From NCBI GenBank assembly GCA_007135295.1, contig SLJD01000287.1:1-6413 (forward strand): a DNA stretch of 6,413 bases, written 5' to 3'. Made by a program: the position numbers and the translations under genes. This document shows positions 1-5,419 of the stretch, piece by piece (position 1 is the stretch's first letter; each line of letters begins with the position of its first letter). Below the pieces are notes generated by a model, which ran no database searches, was not told the origin of the DNA, and saw only the letters and a program-made list of their open reading frames with translations. Source of the DNA: Phycisphaerales bacterium (GTDB lineage: Bacteria > Planctomycetota > Phycisphaerae > Phycisphaerales > SM1A02).

Positions 1-854
1 CACTGGATGATTTCGAACGCGTATCCGCGCGCACTCCCACGCTGGCCAATCTCAAGCCGTGGGGGCAGTACACCGCGCCGGATCTGGAAGCGGCCGGCGG
101 GATCGGGCTGGTTGGCGTGCGCCTGCGCGAAGCCGGGCTGTTGCACGACACCCTGACCGTCACCGGCCGACGACTTTTCGAAGAACTTGACGAGGTCTGC
201 GAAACCCCCGGCCAGCGTGTGGTCGTGCCGACCGACAAGGCGCTGAGCCCGCGTGGTGGAACGATGGTGCTGCGCGGGTCGCTCGCGCCCGAGGGATGTG
301 TCATCAAACTCTCCGGCCAGAAGCGCTTGGCGCATTACGGCCCGGCCCGCGTGTTCGATCGCGAGGAAGACGCGTTCGAAGCCGTCCAGGAAGGTCGTGT
401 TCAGCCGGGCGACGTCGTCGTCATCCGCTTTGAAGGCCCCGCCGGCGGCCCGGGCATGCGCGAGATGCTCGGCGTGACGTCGGCCCTTGTCGGCCGGGGG
501 ATGGGAAGCGATGTCGCGCTCGTTACCGATGGCCGATTTTCCGGCGCGACGCACGGGTTCATGGTCGGCCATGTCGCCCCCGAAGCCGCCGCCGGCGGCC
601 CGATCGCCCGTCTCCGTGACGGCGACATGGTCGCCATCGATACCGAACGGCAATGCATTGATGTCGATGCTGATCTCAGCGGCCGGGAGCCGGCGGCCAT
701 GCCCGAGCGGGAGAAGTGGCCGGTCCTTGAGAAATACGCCGCGACCGTCGCGTCCGCATCGCTTGGTGCGGTGACCGGCGTGCATGCGAGCGCGAGTTCG
801 AATCACCCACGTACCGAATCCCCGTCAGAAGGAGAACGCCATGCCCATGCTTGA
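1..854 (+). CDS. ilvD: Dihydroxyacid dehydratase, C-terminal part (5' end outside window)
   Basis: Dihydroxyacid dehydratase removes water from 2,3-dihydroxy-isovalerate and 2,3-dihydroxy-3-methylvalerate to give the 2-keto acids used by IlvE; it is a cytosolic iron-sulfur enzyme of the IlvD/Edd family. The reading frame is open from base 3, so about 283 residues of a protein normally near 560-615 are visible. The fragment contains T-P-T-L-A-N-L-K-P near its start, G-P-x-G-G-P-G-M-R-E-M-L, and the hallmark D-G-R-F-S-G-A-T-H-G-F, whose serine (codon 540-542) matches the proposed catalytic base. The cluster-binding cysteines lie upstream, outside the window. The A-T-H-G-F-M-V-G-H version resembles the actinobacterial/cyanobacterial branch, often [2Fe-2S], rather than the E. 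coli G-T-S-G-L form; this is from memory. After the usual K-Y-A...G-A-V-T-G end there is a tail of about 23 residues, and the stop lies 14 nt inside ilvC. Confidence 0.96.
   Translation, partial: LDDFERVSARTPTLANLKPWGQYTAPDLEAAGGIGLVGVRLREAGLLHDTLTVTGRRLFEELDEVCETPGQRVVVPTDKALSPRGGTMVLRGSLAPEGCVIKLSGQKRLAHYGPARVFDREEDAFEAVQEGRVQPGDVVVIRFEGPAGGPGMREMLGVTSALVGRGMGSDVALVTDGRFSGATHGFMVGHVAPEAAAGGPIARLRDGDMVAIDTERQCIDVDADLSGREPAAMPEREKWPVLEKYAATVASASLGAVTGVHASASSNHPRTESPSEGERHAHA
827..834 (+). promoter_or_regulatory. Ribosome-binding site of ilvC
   Basis: AGAAGGAG lies 6 nt before the ATG at 841 and fixes that start, rather than the upstream in-frame ATG at 784 (deep inside ilvD, no good site) or the ATG at 847 (12 nt away). 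The site lies within the coding sequence of the ilvD tail. Confidence 0.85.
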
Positions 855-1848
855 TCCGCAAGAAATGAACACCGAAGCACTGAATAACAGCACTCTTGTC
901 GTGCTTGGATACGGCAGCCAGGGCCGTGCTCACGCGCTCAATCTACGCGACAGCGGCCTTGAAGTCATCGTCGGCGCGCGGCCTGATGGCCCGTCCGCCA
1001 CGCAGGCATCCGTCGATGGATTCGAAGTCCGTGCGCCTGATGACGCGGCCCGGGCAGCGGATCTCCTGGCACTGCTCGTGCCGGACATGGAGCAGCGCGA
1101 TGTCTATGAGAACGTTGTCAGGCCGAATCTGCCGAACGGAGCGACGCTTCTCTTCGCGCATGGCTTCAGCGTGCGATATGGCCAGGTCCAGCCGCGTGAC
1201 GACCTGAACGTGGTGATGGTCGCGCCGAAGGGACCGGGTTCCCTCGTCCGGCGGCAGTTTGAAGCCGGCGAAGGCGTGCCGTGCCTCGTCGCGGTGCATC
1301 AGGATGCCTCAGGTGACGGGTTTGACCTGTCGTGCAGTTACGCCCACGGACTCGGCGCAACGCGGGCGGGCGTGCTGCATACGACCTTCGACGAGGAGAC
1401 GGAAACGGACCTGTTCGGCGAGCAGGCCGTGCTGTGCGGCGGGGTGACGGAACTCGCCACCGCCTGCTGGGAGACGCTCGTCGAGGCGGGGTACTCCCCC
1501 GAAGTGGCGTACTTCGAGTGCCTGCACGAACTCAAACTCATCGTCGATCTGCTTTACGAGGGCGGCCTGGAGCGCATGCACCGCTACGTCAGCGACACGG
1601 CCAAGTACGGCGACGTGACGCGCGGGCCCCGGGTGATCGATGACCATGTTCGCGCCAACCTGCGACGAATTTTGGAGGAGGTTCGAAACGGGGAGTTCGG
1701 TGACGAATGGATCCGCGAACACCGATGCGGAGGCGAACGCTTCAGGGCGCTCGTCCAGAATGACCTCGATCATCCGATCGAACGCACCGGTGCGGCCCTT
1801 CGTGCGAGGATGTCGTTTCTCCCGCAGGAGTCGAAGTCATGTCCATGA
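841..1848 (+). CDS. ilvC: Ketol-acid reductoisomerase, class I (short form)
   Basis: IlvC isomerises and then reduces 2-acetolactate or 2-aceto-2-hydroxybutyrate to the dihydroxy acids consumed by IlvD, using Mg2+ and NAD(P)H in the cytosol. The 335 residues fit the short class I form (about 330) rather than the roughly 490-residue E. coli form. The N-terminal Rossmann domain carries G-Y-G-S-Q-G at 23-28, an A-H-G-F motif with H107, and V-A-P-K-G-P-G at 127-133. The all-helical C-terminal domain shows E-T-E-T-D-L-F-G-E-Q with D190 and E194, E-C-L-H-E-L with E226 and E230, and S251, which are the expected metal and substrate ligands. The cofactor loop after strand 2 (R47 to S52) keeps an arginine and one serine, suggesting NADPH use, but differs from the usual form. 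The ATG at 841 is chosen for its Shine-Dalgarno site. It overlaps ilvD by 14 nt and ilvG by 10 nt, pointing to translational coupling. Confidence 0.97.
   Translation: MPMLDPQEMNTEALNNSTLVVLGYGSQGRAHALNLRDSGLEVIVGARPDGPSATQASVDGFEVRAPDDAARAADLLALLVPDMEQRDVYENVVRPNLPNGATLLFAHGFSVRYGQVQPRDDLNVVMVAPKGPGSLVRRQFEAGEGVPCLVAVHQDASGDGFDLSCSYAHGLGATRAGVLHTTFDEETETDLFGEQAVLCGGVTELATACWETLVEAGYSPEVAYFECLHELKLIVDLLYEGGLERMHRYVSDTAKYGDVTRGPRVIDDHVRANLRRILEEVRNGEFGDEWIREHRCGGERFRALVQNDLDHPIERTGAALRARMSFLPQESKSCP
1826..1830 (+). promoter_or_regulatory. Ribosome-binding site of ilvG
   Basis: AGGAG inside the end of ilvC lies 8 nt before the ATG at 1839. A second in-frame ATG at 1845, which forms an ATGA junction with the ilvC stop, is 14 nt away and less well placed, although the E. 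coli homologue begins M-N-G-A like that second start. Confidence 0.7.
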
Positions 1849-3518
1849 ATGGCGCGCTGGCACTGGTTCGCGCACTCGAAGCACAGGGCGTGGTAACGGT
1901 CTTCGGCTATCCCGGCGGGGCGATCATGCCGGTCTACGACGCCCTGCTCGAATCATCGATCCGGCACGTGCTGACCCGGCACGAGCAGGGGGCCGCGCTG
2001 GCGGCGATCGGGTTTGCCCGGACCGCGAGCAAGCCCGGCGTCTGCCTGGCGACGTCCGGGCCCGGCGCGACGAATCTGGTGACCGGCCTGGCCGATGCGA
2101 TGATGGACTCCGTCCCGCTCATCGCCATCACTGGTCAGGTGCCCGGCGGCGCGCTGGGAACCGATGCGTTCCAGGAGGTTGACACCTTCGGCATCACGAT
2201 GCCGGTTGTGAAACACAGCTACCTCGTCCGCTGCGCAGACGACATTCCAGCCGTCGTTGCCGAAGCGTTTGAGATTGCCGGCAGCGGCCGGCCCGGGCCG
2301 GTGCTGATCGACCTGCCCAAGGATGTCGCTGCGGCGGCGATGCAGCGAGCGAATCCACACGGCGATCTCGCGTCTCCGCCTCACCGGCGGACGCAGGCGG
2401 GGGCCGGGTTCAATGAGAACGAGCTGGACCATGCTGTCGCGTTACTTGAACAGTCCCGCCGGCCGGTTGTGTACGTCGGCGGGGGAGTCGTGAACGCTGA
2501 TGCTGTCGATGCGTTTCGGCAGTTCGTTGAAACCAGCCGTATTCCAACGGTGCAGACGCTCAAGGGACTCGGCTCACTGCCGTGCGAACACGAACTGTCG
2601 CTGGGCATGCTCGGCATGCACGGCCTGCCGGCGGCAAACATGGCTGTGCAGGAGAGTGACCTGCTCGTTGTGGTCGGCGCCCGGTTCGACGACCGGGTAA
2701 CGGGAAAACTTGATGAGTTTGCCCCGCACGCCCGCGTGATTCACCTGGATGTCGATCCGGCCGAGATGGGCAAGATCAGGCAACCGGATGCGCCGGTTCT
2801 CGGCGACCTCAATCAGACGCTGGAGCGTCTCGCCGTGCCAATGCCGATCGACGATTGGCGGGGGCATTGCCTGGCGATGAAACGCGACAAGGCCTGGGAT
2901 TACGATCCGCCGGTGGCACACGTCTACGCGCCGACGCTCCTGCGCGATCTGTCGCTGGCCGCAGATGAGAATGTCCTCGTGACGTGCGACGTCGGCCAGC
3001 ATCAGATGTGGGTCGCCCAGCACTACCAGTTCAAGCATCCGCGACAGCATCTGACAAGCGGCGGTCTCGGCACGATGGGATTCGGCCTGCCGGCGGCCAT
3101 CGGCGCTCAACTGGCCGACCCGGACGCGACCGTCATCTGCGTTACCGGCGACGGCTCGATCATGATGAACATTCAGGAACTCGCCACGCTTCGCCGGTAC
3201 GACCTGCCGGTGCGCATTCTGCTGCTCGACAACCAGTCGCTTGGCATGGTCCGGCAGTGGCAACACCTTTTCTTTGCCGACCGCTACAGCGAGATCGACC
3301 TGTCGGACAACCCCGACTTCACCCGGGTGGCCGAAGCGTTCGGCATGTCGGCCTTCCGCGTTGATTCTCCGGACGATCTGCCCAATGCCATCGACCGGCT
3401 GCTTCACGGCCGCGGAAGCATGCTCGCCCACGTTGCCATCAACACCGAAGCGAACGTCTGGCCGCTGGTTCCGCCGGCAACATCCAACTCGAAAATGCTG
3501 CAAGGGAGTCACATCTGA
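1839..3518 (+). CDS. ilvG: Acetohydroxyacid (acetolactate) synthase catalytic subunit, IlvG-like
   Basis: This thiamine-diphosphate enzyme joins two pyruvates to acetolactate (valine/leucine branch) or pyruvate with 2-ketobutyrate to acetohydroxybutyrate (isoleucine branch), the committed step. At 559 residues it is close to E. coli IlvG (548). The N-terminal ThDP domain (about 5-170) has F-G-Y-P-G-G at 22-27 and R-H-E-Q-G with catalytic E49. The central FAD-type domain spans about 190-330, with Y-V-G-G-G and V-G-A-R-F-D-D-R-V-T-G. The C-terminal ThDP/Mg domain (about 380-535) has G-D-G-S at 437-440 and the matching D-N at 464-465. W474 in R-Q-W-Q corresponds to the tryptophan that gives E. 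coli isozyme II its preference for 2-ketobutyrate. The N-V-W-P-L-V-P-P ending is very IlvG-like. The gene is followed directly by its small subunit. Glyoxylate carboligase and pyruvate oxidase are less likely, given the IlvG match and the context. Confidence 0.96.
   Translation: MSMNGALALVRALEAQGVVTVFGYPGGAIMPVYDALLESSIRHVLTRHEQGAALAAIGFARTASKPGVCLATSGPGATNLVTGLADAMMDSVPLIAITGQVPGGALGTDAFQEVDTFGITMPVVKHSYLVRCADDIPAVVAEAFEIAGSGRPGPVLIDLPKDVAAAAMQRANPHGDLASPPHRRTQAGAGFNENELDHAVALLEQSRRPVVYVGGGVVNADAVDAFRQFVETSRIPTVQTLKGLGSLPCEHELSLGMLGMHGLPAANMAVQESDLLVVVGARFDDRVTGKLDEFAPHARVIHLDVDPAEMGKIRQPDAPVLGDLNQTLERLAVPMPIDDWRGHCLAMKRDKAWDYDPPVAHVYAPTLLRDLSLAADENVLVTCDVGQHQMWVAQHYQFKHPRQHLTSGGLGTMGFGLPAAIGAQLADPDATVICVTGDGSIMMNIQELATLRRYDLPVRILLLDNQSLGMVRQWQHLFFADRYSEIDLSDNPDFTRVAEAFGMSAFRVDSPDDLPNAIDRLLHGRGSMLAHVAINTEANVWPLVPPATSNSKMLQGSHI
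3502..3508 (+). promoter_or_regulatory. Ribosome-binding site of ilvM
   Basis: AAGGGAG at the end of ilvG lies 9 nt before the ATG at 3518, which shares its A with the ilvG TGA stop (TGATG). It supports coupled, near-stoichiometric synthesis of the two synthase subunits. Confidence 0.75.
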
Positions 3519-3853
3519 TGAACGCCACGCTGTCTGTTCGAATGAACGCCACCGAAGGATCGCTTCTCCGGCTGATCGGACTGGTCGGCCGGCGCGGGTT
3601 TTCCATCCGCCGGGTCGAAGCGACTCACACGCACAACGGGCGATGGCTGGAAGCGGACCTGGCCGTTACCGGCGAGCGGTCCATCGACACGCTGCAGCGG
3701 CACGTCAGCAATCTGCACGATGTTGAGACCGTCACGGTCCTGACGCGGGACCGTTCCGCGGTCGACCGGCGTATCGACCGGGAATCGTTCAGCGCCGGCC
3801 GGGTCAGCATGACCAGTCCGGTTGAAGGCAGCCGCCTGCTTCGACGCTACTGA
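3518..3853 (+). CDS. ilvM: Acetohydroxyacid synthase small subunit, IlvM-like ACT protein
   Basis: The product is the predicted regulatory/activating subunit of the synthase encoded just upstream. Its 111 residues are longer than E. coli IlvM (87) and shorter than IlvH-type subunits (about 160). Residues 3-75 form one ACT-like unit: strand L-S-V-R, then G14, the helix S-L-L-R-L-I-G-L-V, the R-R-G-F turn at 25-28, strands around I30-A34 and L48-V52, a second helix, and H-D-V-E-T-V-T-V-L. An ungapped comparison from memory with E. coli IlvH pairs L5-S6-V7 and G14, but the valine-site Asn11 of IlvH is Ala here. Residues 76-111 form an Arg-rich tail without a recognisable second domain. The start at 3518 gives a complete first strand; the ATG at 3542 would remove it. 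Identification relies on both context and motif. Feedback by valine cannot be judged from sequence alone. Confidence 0.85.
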   Translation: MNATLSVRMNATEGSLLRLIGLVGRRGFSIRRVEATHTHNGRWLEADLAVTGERSIDTLQRHVSNLHDVETVTVLTRDRSAVDRRIDRESFSAGRVSMTSPVEGSRLLRRY

Positions 3854-3895
3854 GTTCATGGTTCGACGACGCGGCCTGCACCAGTCGCGTTCACG

Positions 3896-3900
3896 AAGGA
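3896..3900 (+). promoter_or_regulatory. Ribosome-binding site of ilvE
   Basis: AAGGA lies 10 nt before the ATG at 3911. The 57-nt ilvM-ilvE spacer (3854-3910) shows no convincing promoter or hairpin, so ilvE is probably read from the same transcript as the genes before it. Confidence 0.6.
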
Positions 3901-3910
3901 ATCGGCAACA

Positions 3911-4867
3911 ATGGGATACACCCCGCCGGAATGGATCTGGTTCAACGGCGAGACAGTTCCGTGGCACCAGGCCACCACACACGTCATGGCCCACGCGATT
4001 CACTACGGTTCATCCGTCTTTGAAGGCGCTCGCGTGTACGACACGCCGAACGGCCCCGCCGGGTTTCGACTGCGCGAACACATCGAGCGGCTCTTCGCCT
4101 CGGCCAGAATCTACAACATCGATATGCCCTACTCGGTGGGCGAGATCATCGAGGCGTGCCACACGGTTGTTCAGATGAACGGCCTGCGATCAGCGTACCT
4201 GCGGCCGGTCGCGTATCGCGGCGCGGGAACGCTCGGCCTGCTGCCGGCCGGCGACACGCCGGTCGAAGTCGCCGTCGCCGGCATCGAGTGGGGGACGTAC
4301 CTCGGCGAAGACGCCCAGGAGCAGGGCGCGGACGTCTGCGTGTCATCCTGGCAGCGGCCGGCTCCGAACACCCTGCCGCTGCTTGCCAAGGCCGGCGGGC
4401 ATTACCTCTCCTCGCAGTTGATCGCCGCCGAAGCGGTGCGGCACGGGTACGTCGAAGGGATCGCTCTTGACGTCAACGGCCATGTCAGCGAAGGCCCGGG
4501 CGAGAACATCTTCGTTGTCCGCGACAGCACGATCTACACGACGCCAATCAGCGGATCGATTCTGGAAGGCATTACGCGGGATACGGTCATCACCCTCGCC
4601 GAAGCCAACGGAATCGAGGTCAGGCAGCAGACGCTCCCCCGCGAAGTCCTCTACGTGGCGGATGAGATCTTCCTCAGCGGCACGGCGGCGGAGATCACGC
4701 CCGTGCGCTCGGTCGACGGCGTGCGGATCGGCACCGGCACGGTCGGGCCGGTCACGCGAACCATTCACCGGGCGTTTCACGGCCTGTTCGATGGCTCAAC
4801 ACCCGATCAATGGGGCTGGCTCGAGCCGATCGCTCAATCGCCCGCGCGCCGGGCCGTGTCCGGCTGA
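3911..4867 (+). CDS. ilvE: Branched-chain amino acid aminotransferase, IlvE type
   Basis: IlvE is a fold-type IV pyridoxal-phosphate enzyme that transfers the amino group of glutamate to the 2-keto acids of valine, isoleucine and leucine. At 318 residues it matches the bacterial class (E. coli 309). The start shows I-W-F-N-G and H-Y-G-S-S-V-F-E-G at 31-39. R60 in E-R-L-F is the phosphate-binding arginine, and K160 in L-L-A-K-A-G-G-H-Y-L-S-S is the PLP lysine, numbered as in E. coli. E194 in V-S-E-G-P-G-E-N is the acidic residue that pairs with the pyridine nitrogen, and S-G-T-A-A-E-I-T-P-V at 256-265 closes the cofactor site. The L-D-V-N-G and W-G-W-L segments are very close to enterobacterial IlvE. 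D-amino acid transaminase and aminodeoxychorismate lyase share the fold but not this set of motifs or the context. It completes the pathway encoded by the genes upstream. Confidence 0.96.
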   Translation: MGYTPPEWIWFNGETVPWHQATTHVMAHAIHYGSSVFEGARVYDTPNGPAGFRLREHIERLFASARIYNIDMPYSVGEIIEACHTVVQMNGLRSAYLRPVAYRGAGTLGLLPAGDTPVEVAVAGIEWGTYLGEDAQEQGADVCVSSWQRPAPNTLPLLAKAGGHYLSSQLIAAEAVRHGYVEGIALDVNGHVSEGPGENIFVVRDSTIYTTPISGSILEGITRDTVITLAEANGIEVRQQTLPREVLYVADEIFLSGTAAEITPVRSVDGVRIGTGTVGPVTRTIHRAFHGLFDGSTPDQWGWLEPIAQSPARRAVSG

Positions 4868-4890
4868 GCGGCGATACGCTCGAGGTCAGC
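4863..4890 (+). terminator. Weak imperfect hairpin at the ilvE stop, possible operon end
   Basis: GCTGA (4863-4867) can pair with TCAGC (4886-4890). Alternatively, GAGCG (4866-4870) can pair with CGCTC (4877-4881) across a 6-nt loop. No T-run follows, so this is not a classical intrinsic terminator. It lies in the 66-bp gap between two convergent genes, where a transcription end would be expected. Confidence 0.22.
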
Positions 4891-4933
4891 ATTGATGCGC
4901 ATGCCCGCCGGGATGAAGCGCAGATCCGTGTGT

Positions 4934-5221
4934 TCAGATGGTGCTCAGGATCGATTGGCGTGTGATCAGGAACACCGCATACGCGATGCAGGCCAACGCC
5001 GCCCAGAGGCATCGAACGCCCGTTCGCAGAGCAAGTTCACGAATGTAAAACGTGCCGTCATCGGCCGGATCGAAGCCGCGGCCGCACTCCGGGCAGCGGC
5101 GCTGCGACACTCCTTCAAGGGTGCAGCCGTCAAGGGTGCAGCCGTCAAGGGTGGAGCCGCAATCGAGGCAGTTCACGGTCGCATCATACGAACTTTGAAT
5201 CGCATCGGGGCGCGAGTGCAT
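4934..5221 (-). CDS. Small zinc-ribbon protein with one C-terminal membrane helix, function unknown
   Basis: This predicted protein of 95 residues has no recognised function. A zinc ribbon is formed by C18-x2-C21 and C43-P-E-C46, followed by G-R-G-F-D-P-A-D-D-G-T-F. This motif combination recurs at the N-terminus of many Phycisphaerae-type planctomycete proteins (from memory). Residues 68-86 are hydrophobic and form one likely membrane helix, giving a small anchored protein with the ribbon probably on the cytosolic side. Between the two cysteine pairs, G-[SC]-T-L-[DE] occurs three times, encoded by a 15-bp tandem repeat; this adds C28 and C33. The ATG at 5221 has no clear Shine-Dalgarno site, and a GTG at 5176 (80 residues, two residues before C18) is an alternative start. 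The gene converges on ilvE and diverges from the kinase gene. That it is a real gene is supported by the domain pattern. Confidence 0.75.
   Translation of the reverse strand: MHSRPDAIQSSYDATVNCLDCGSTLDGCTLDGCTLEGVSQRRCPECGRGFDPADDGTFYIRELALRTGVRCLWAALACIAYAVFLITRQSILSTI
5115..5159. repeat. Three tandem 15-bp copies inside the zinc-ribbon gene
   Basis: The unit TCAAGGGTGCAGCCG occurs at 5115-5129 and 5130-5144 without mismatch, and at 5145-5159 with one C-to-G change. Read on the - strand it encodes a five-residue G-[SC]-T-L-[DE] unit in frame, so slippage changes protein length without breaking the frame. Without two units the spacing between the cysteine pairs would be 11 residues, the usual figure for this ribbon as I recall it. 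Confidence 0.92.
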
Positions 5222-5288
5222 GTGCTGCCGAAAGCCCGCACGCCGGGTGCCCTGCTTCGGCCCGGGAGCGGGGTGGGGGGTGGCGTGC

Positions 5289-5351
5289 GAGGCGGGTCGA
5301 AGCGGCGGCGAGGCGGGTCGAAGCGGGGATGAGGCGGGTCTGCGGCGGCCG
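5289..5351. repeat. Three imperfect tandem 21-bp copies upstream of the histidine kinase
   Basis: Copies begin at 5289, 5310 and 5331, exactly 21 bp apart. The first two share GAGGCGGGTCGAAGCGG. The third keeps GAGGCGGGTC, then diverges to TGCGG. The array lies in the divergent intergenic region and ends 11 bp before the TATACT hexamer. It is too short and lacks the spacers needed for a CRISPR array. Confidence 0.85.
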
Positions 5352-5362
5352 GCTGCGCCGAC

Positions 5363-5368
5363 TATACT
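5363..5368 (+). promoter_or_regulatory. Possible -10 element of the histidine kinase gene
   Basis: TATACT differs from the TATAAT consensus at one base and is a rare AT-rich spot in very GC-rich DNA. No -35 box is visible at 17 bp (the hexamer there is CTGCGG, in the third 21-bp repeat). Transcription would start near 5375, leaving a leader of about 45 nt. Confidence 0.35.
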
Positions 5369-5402
5369 CAGGACGGATCCGCACGGCCCGGCTGACGCAC
5401 TT

Positions 5403-5408
5403 GGAGGG
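5403..5408 (+). promoter_or_regulatory. Ribosome-binding site of the histidine kinase gene
   Basis: GGAGGG lies 11 nt before the ATG at 5420. An in-frame TGA at 5393-5395 and no other start codon between it and 5420 leave that ATG as the only reasonable upstream start. Confidence 0.7.
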
Positions 5409-5419
5409 ACGACTCACCG

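Noticed and set aside
784..840. Upstream in-frame ATG at 784 as the start of ilvC
   Set aside because: It would add 19 residues not seen in the family and lacks a good ribosome-binding site, whereas 841 has AGAAGGAG at 6 nt.
1309..1773. 154-codon open frame on the - strand opposite ilvC
   Set aside because: It lies fully inside ilvC, whose metal-binding residues are encoded here, and it has no supporting motif.
2574..3512. Long open frame (312 codons) on the - strand opposite ilvG
   Set aside because: The + strand encodes intact acetohydroxyacid synthase motifs throughout this stretch; the antisense frame has no domain pattern.
4896..4922. TGCGC/GCGCA inverted repeat in the ilvE-zinc-ribbon gap as a terminator
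   Set aside because: Five base pairs around a 17-nt loop with no T-run is within what GC-rich DNA shows by chance.
4892..5332. 146-codon open frame on the + strand across the zinc-ribbon gene and the intergenic region
   Set aside because: It is the antisense of the zinc-ribbon gene, Arg/Ala/Gly-rich, and its end simply reads the 21-bp repeats. The - strand frame has a convincing CxxC...CPECG pattern.
5115..5351. The two short repeat arrays as a possible CRISPR locus
   Set aside because: The units are 15 and 21 bp and directly adjoining, without unique spacers, and no cas gene is nearby.
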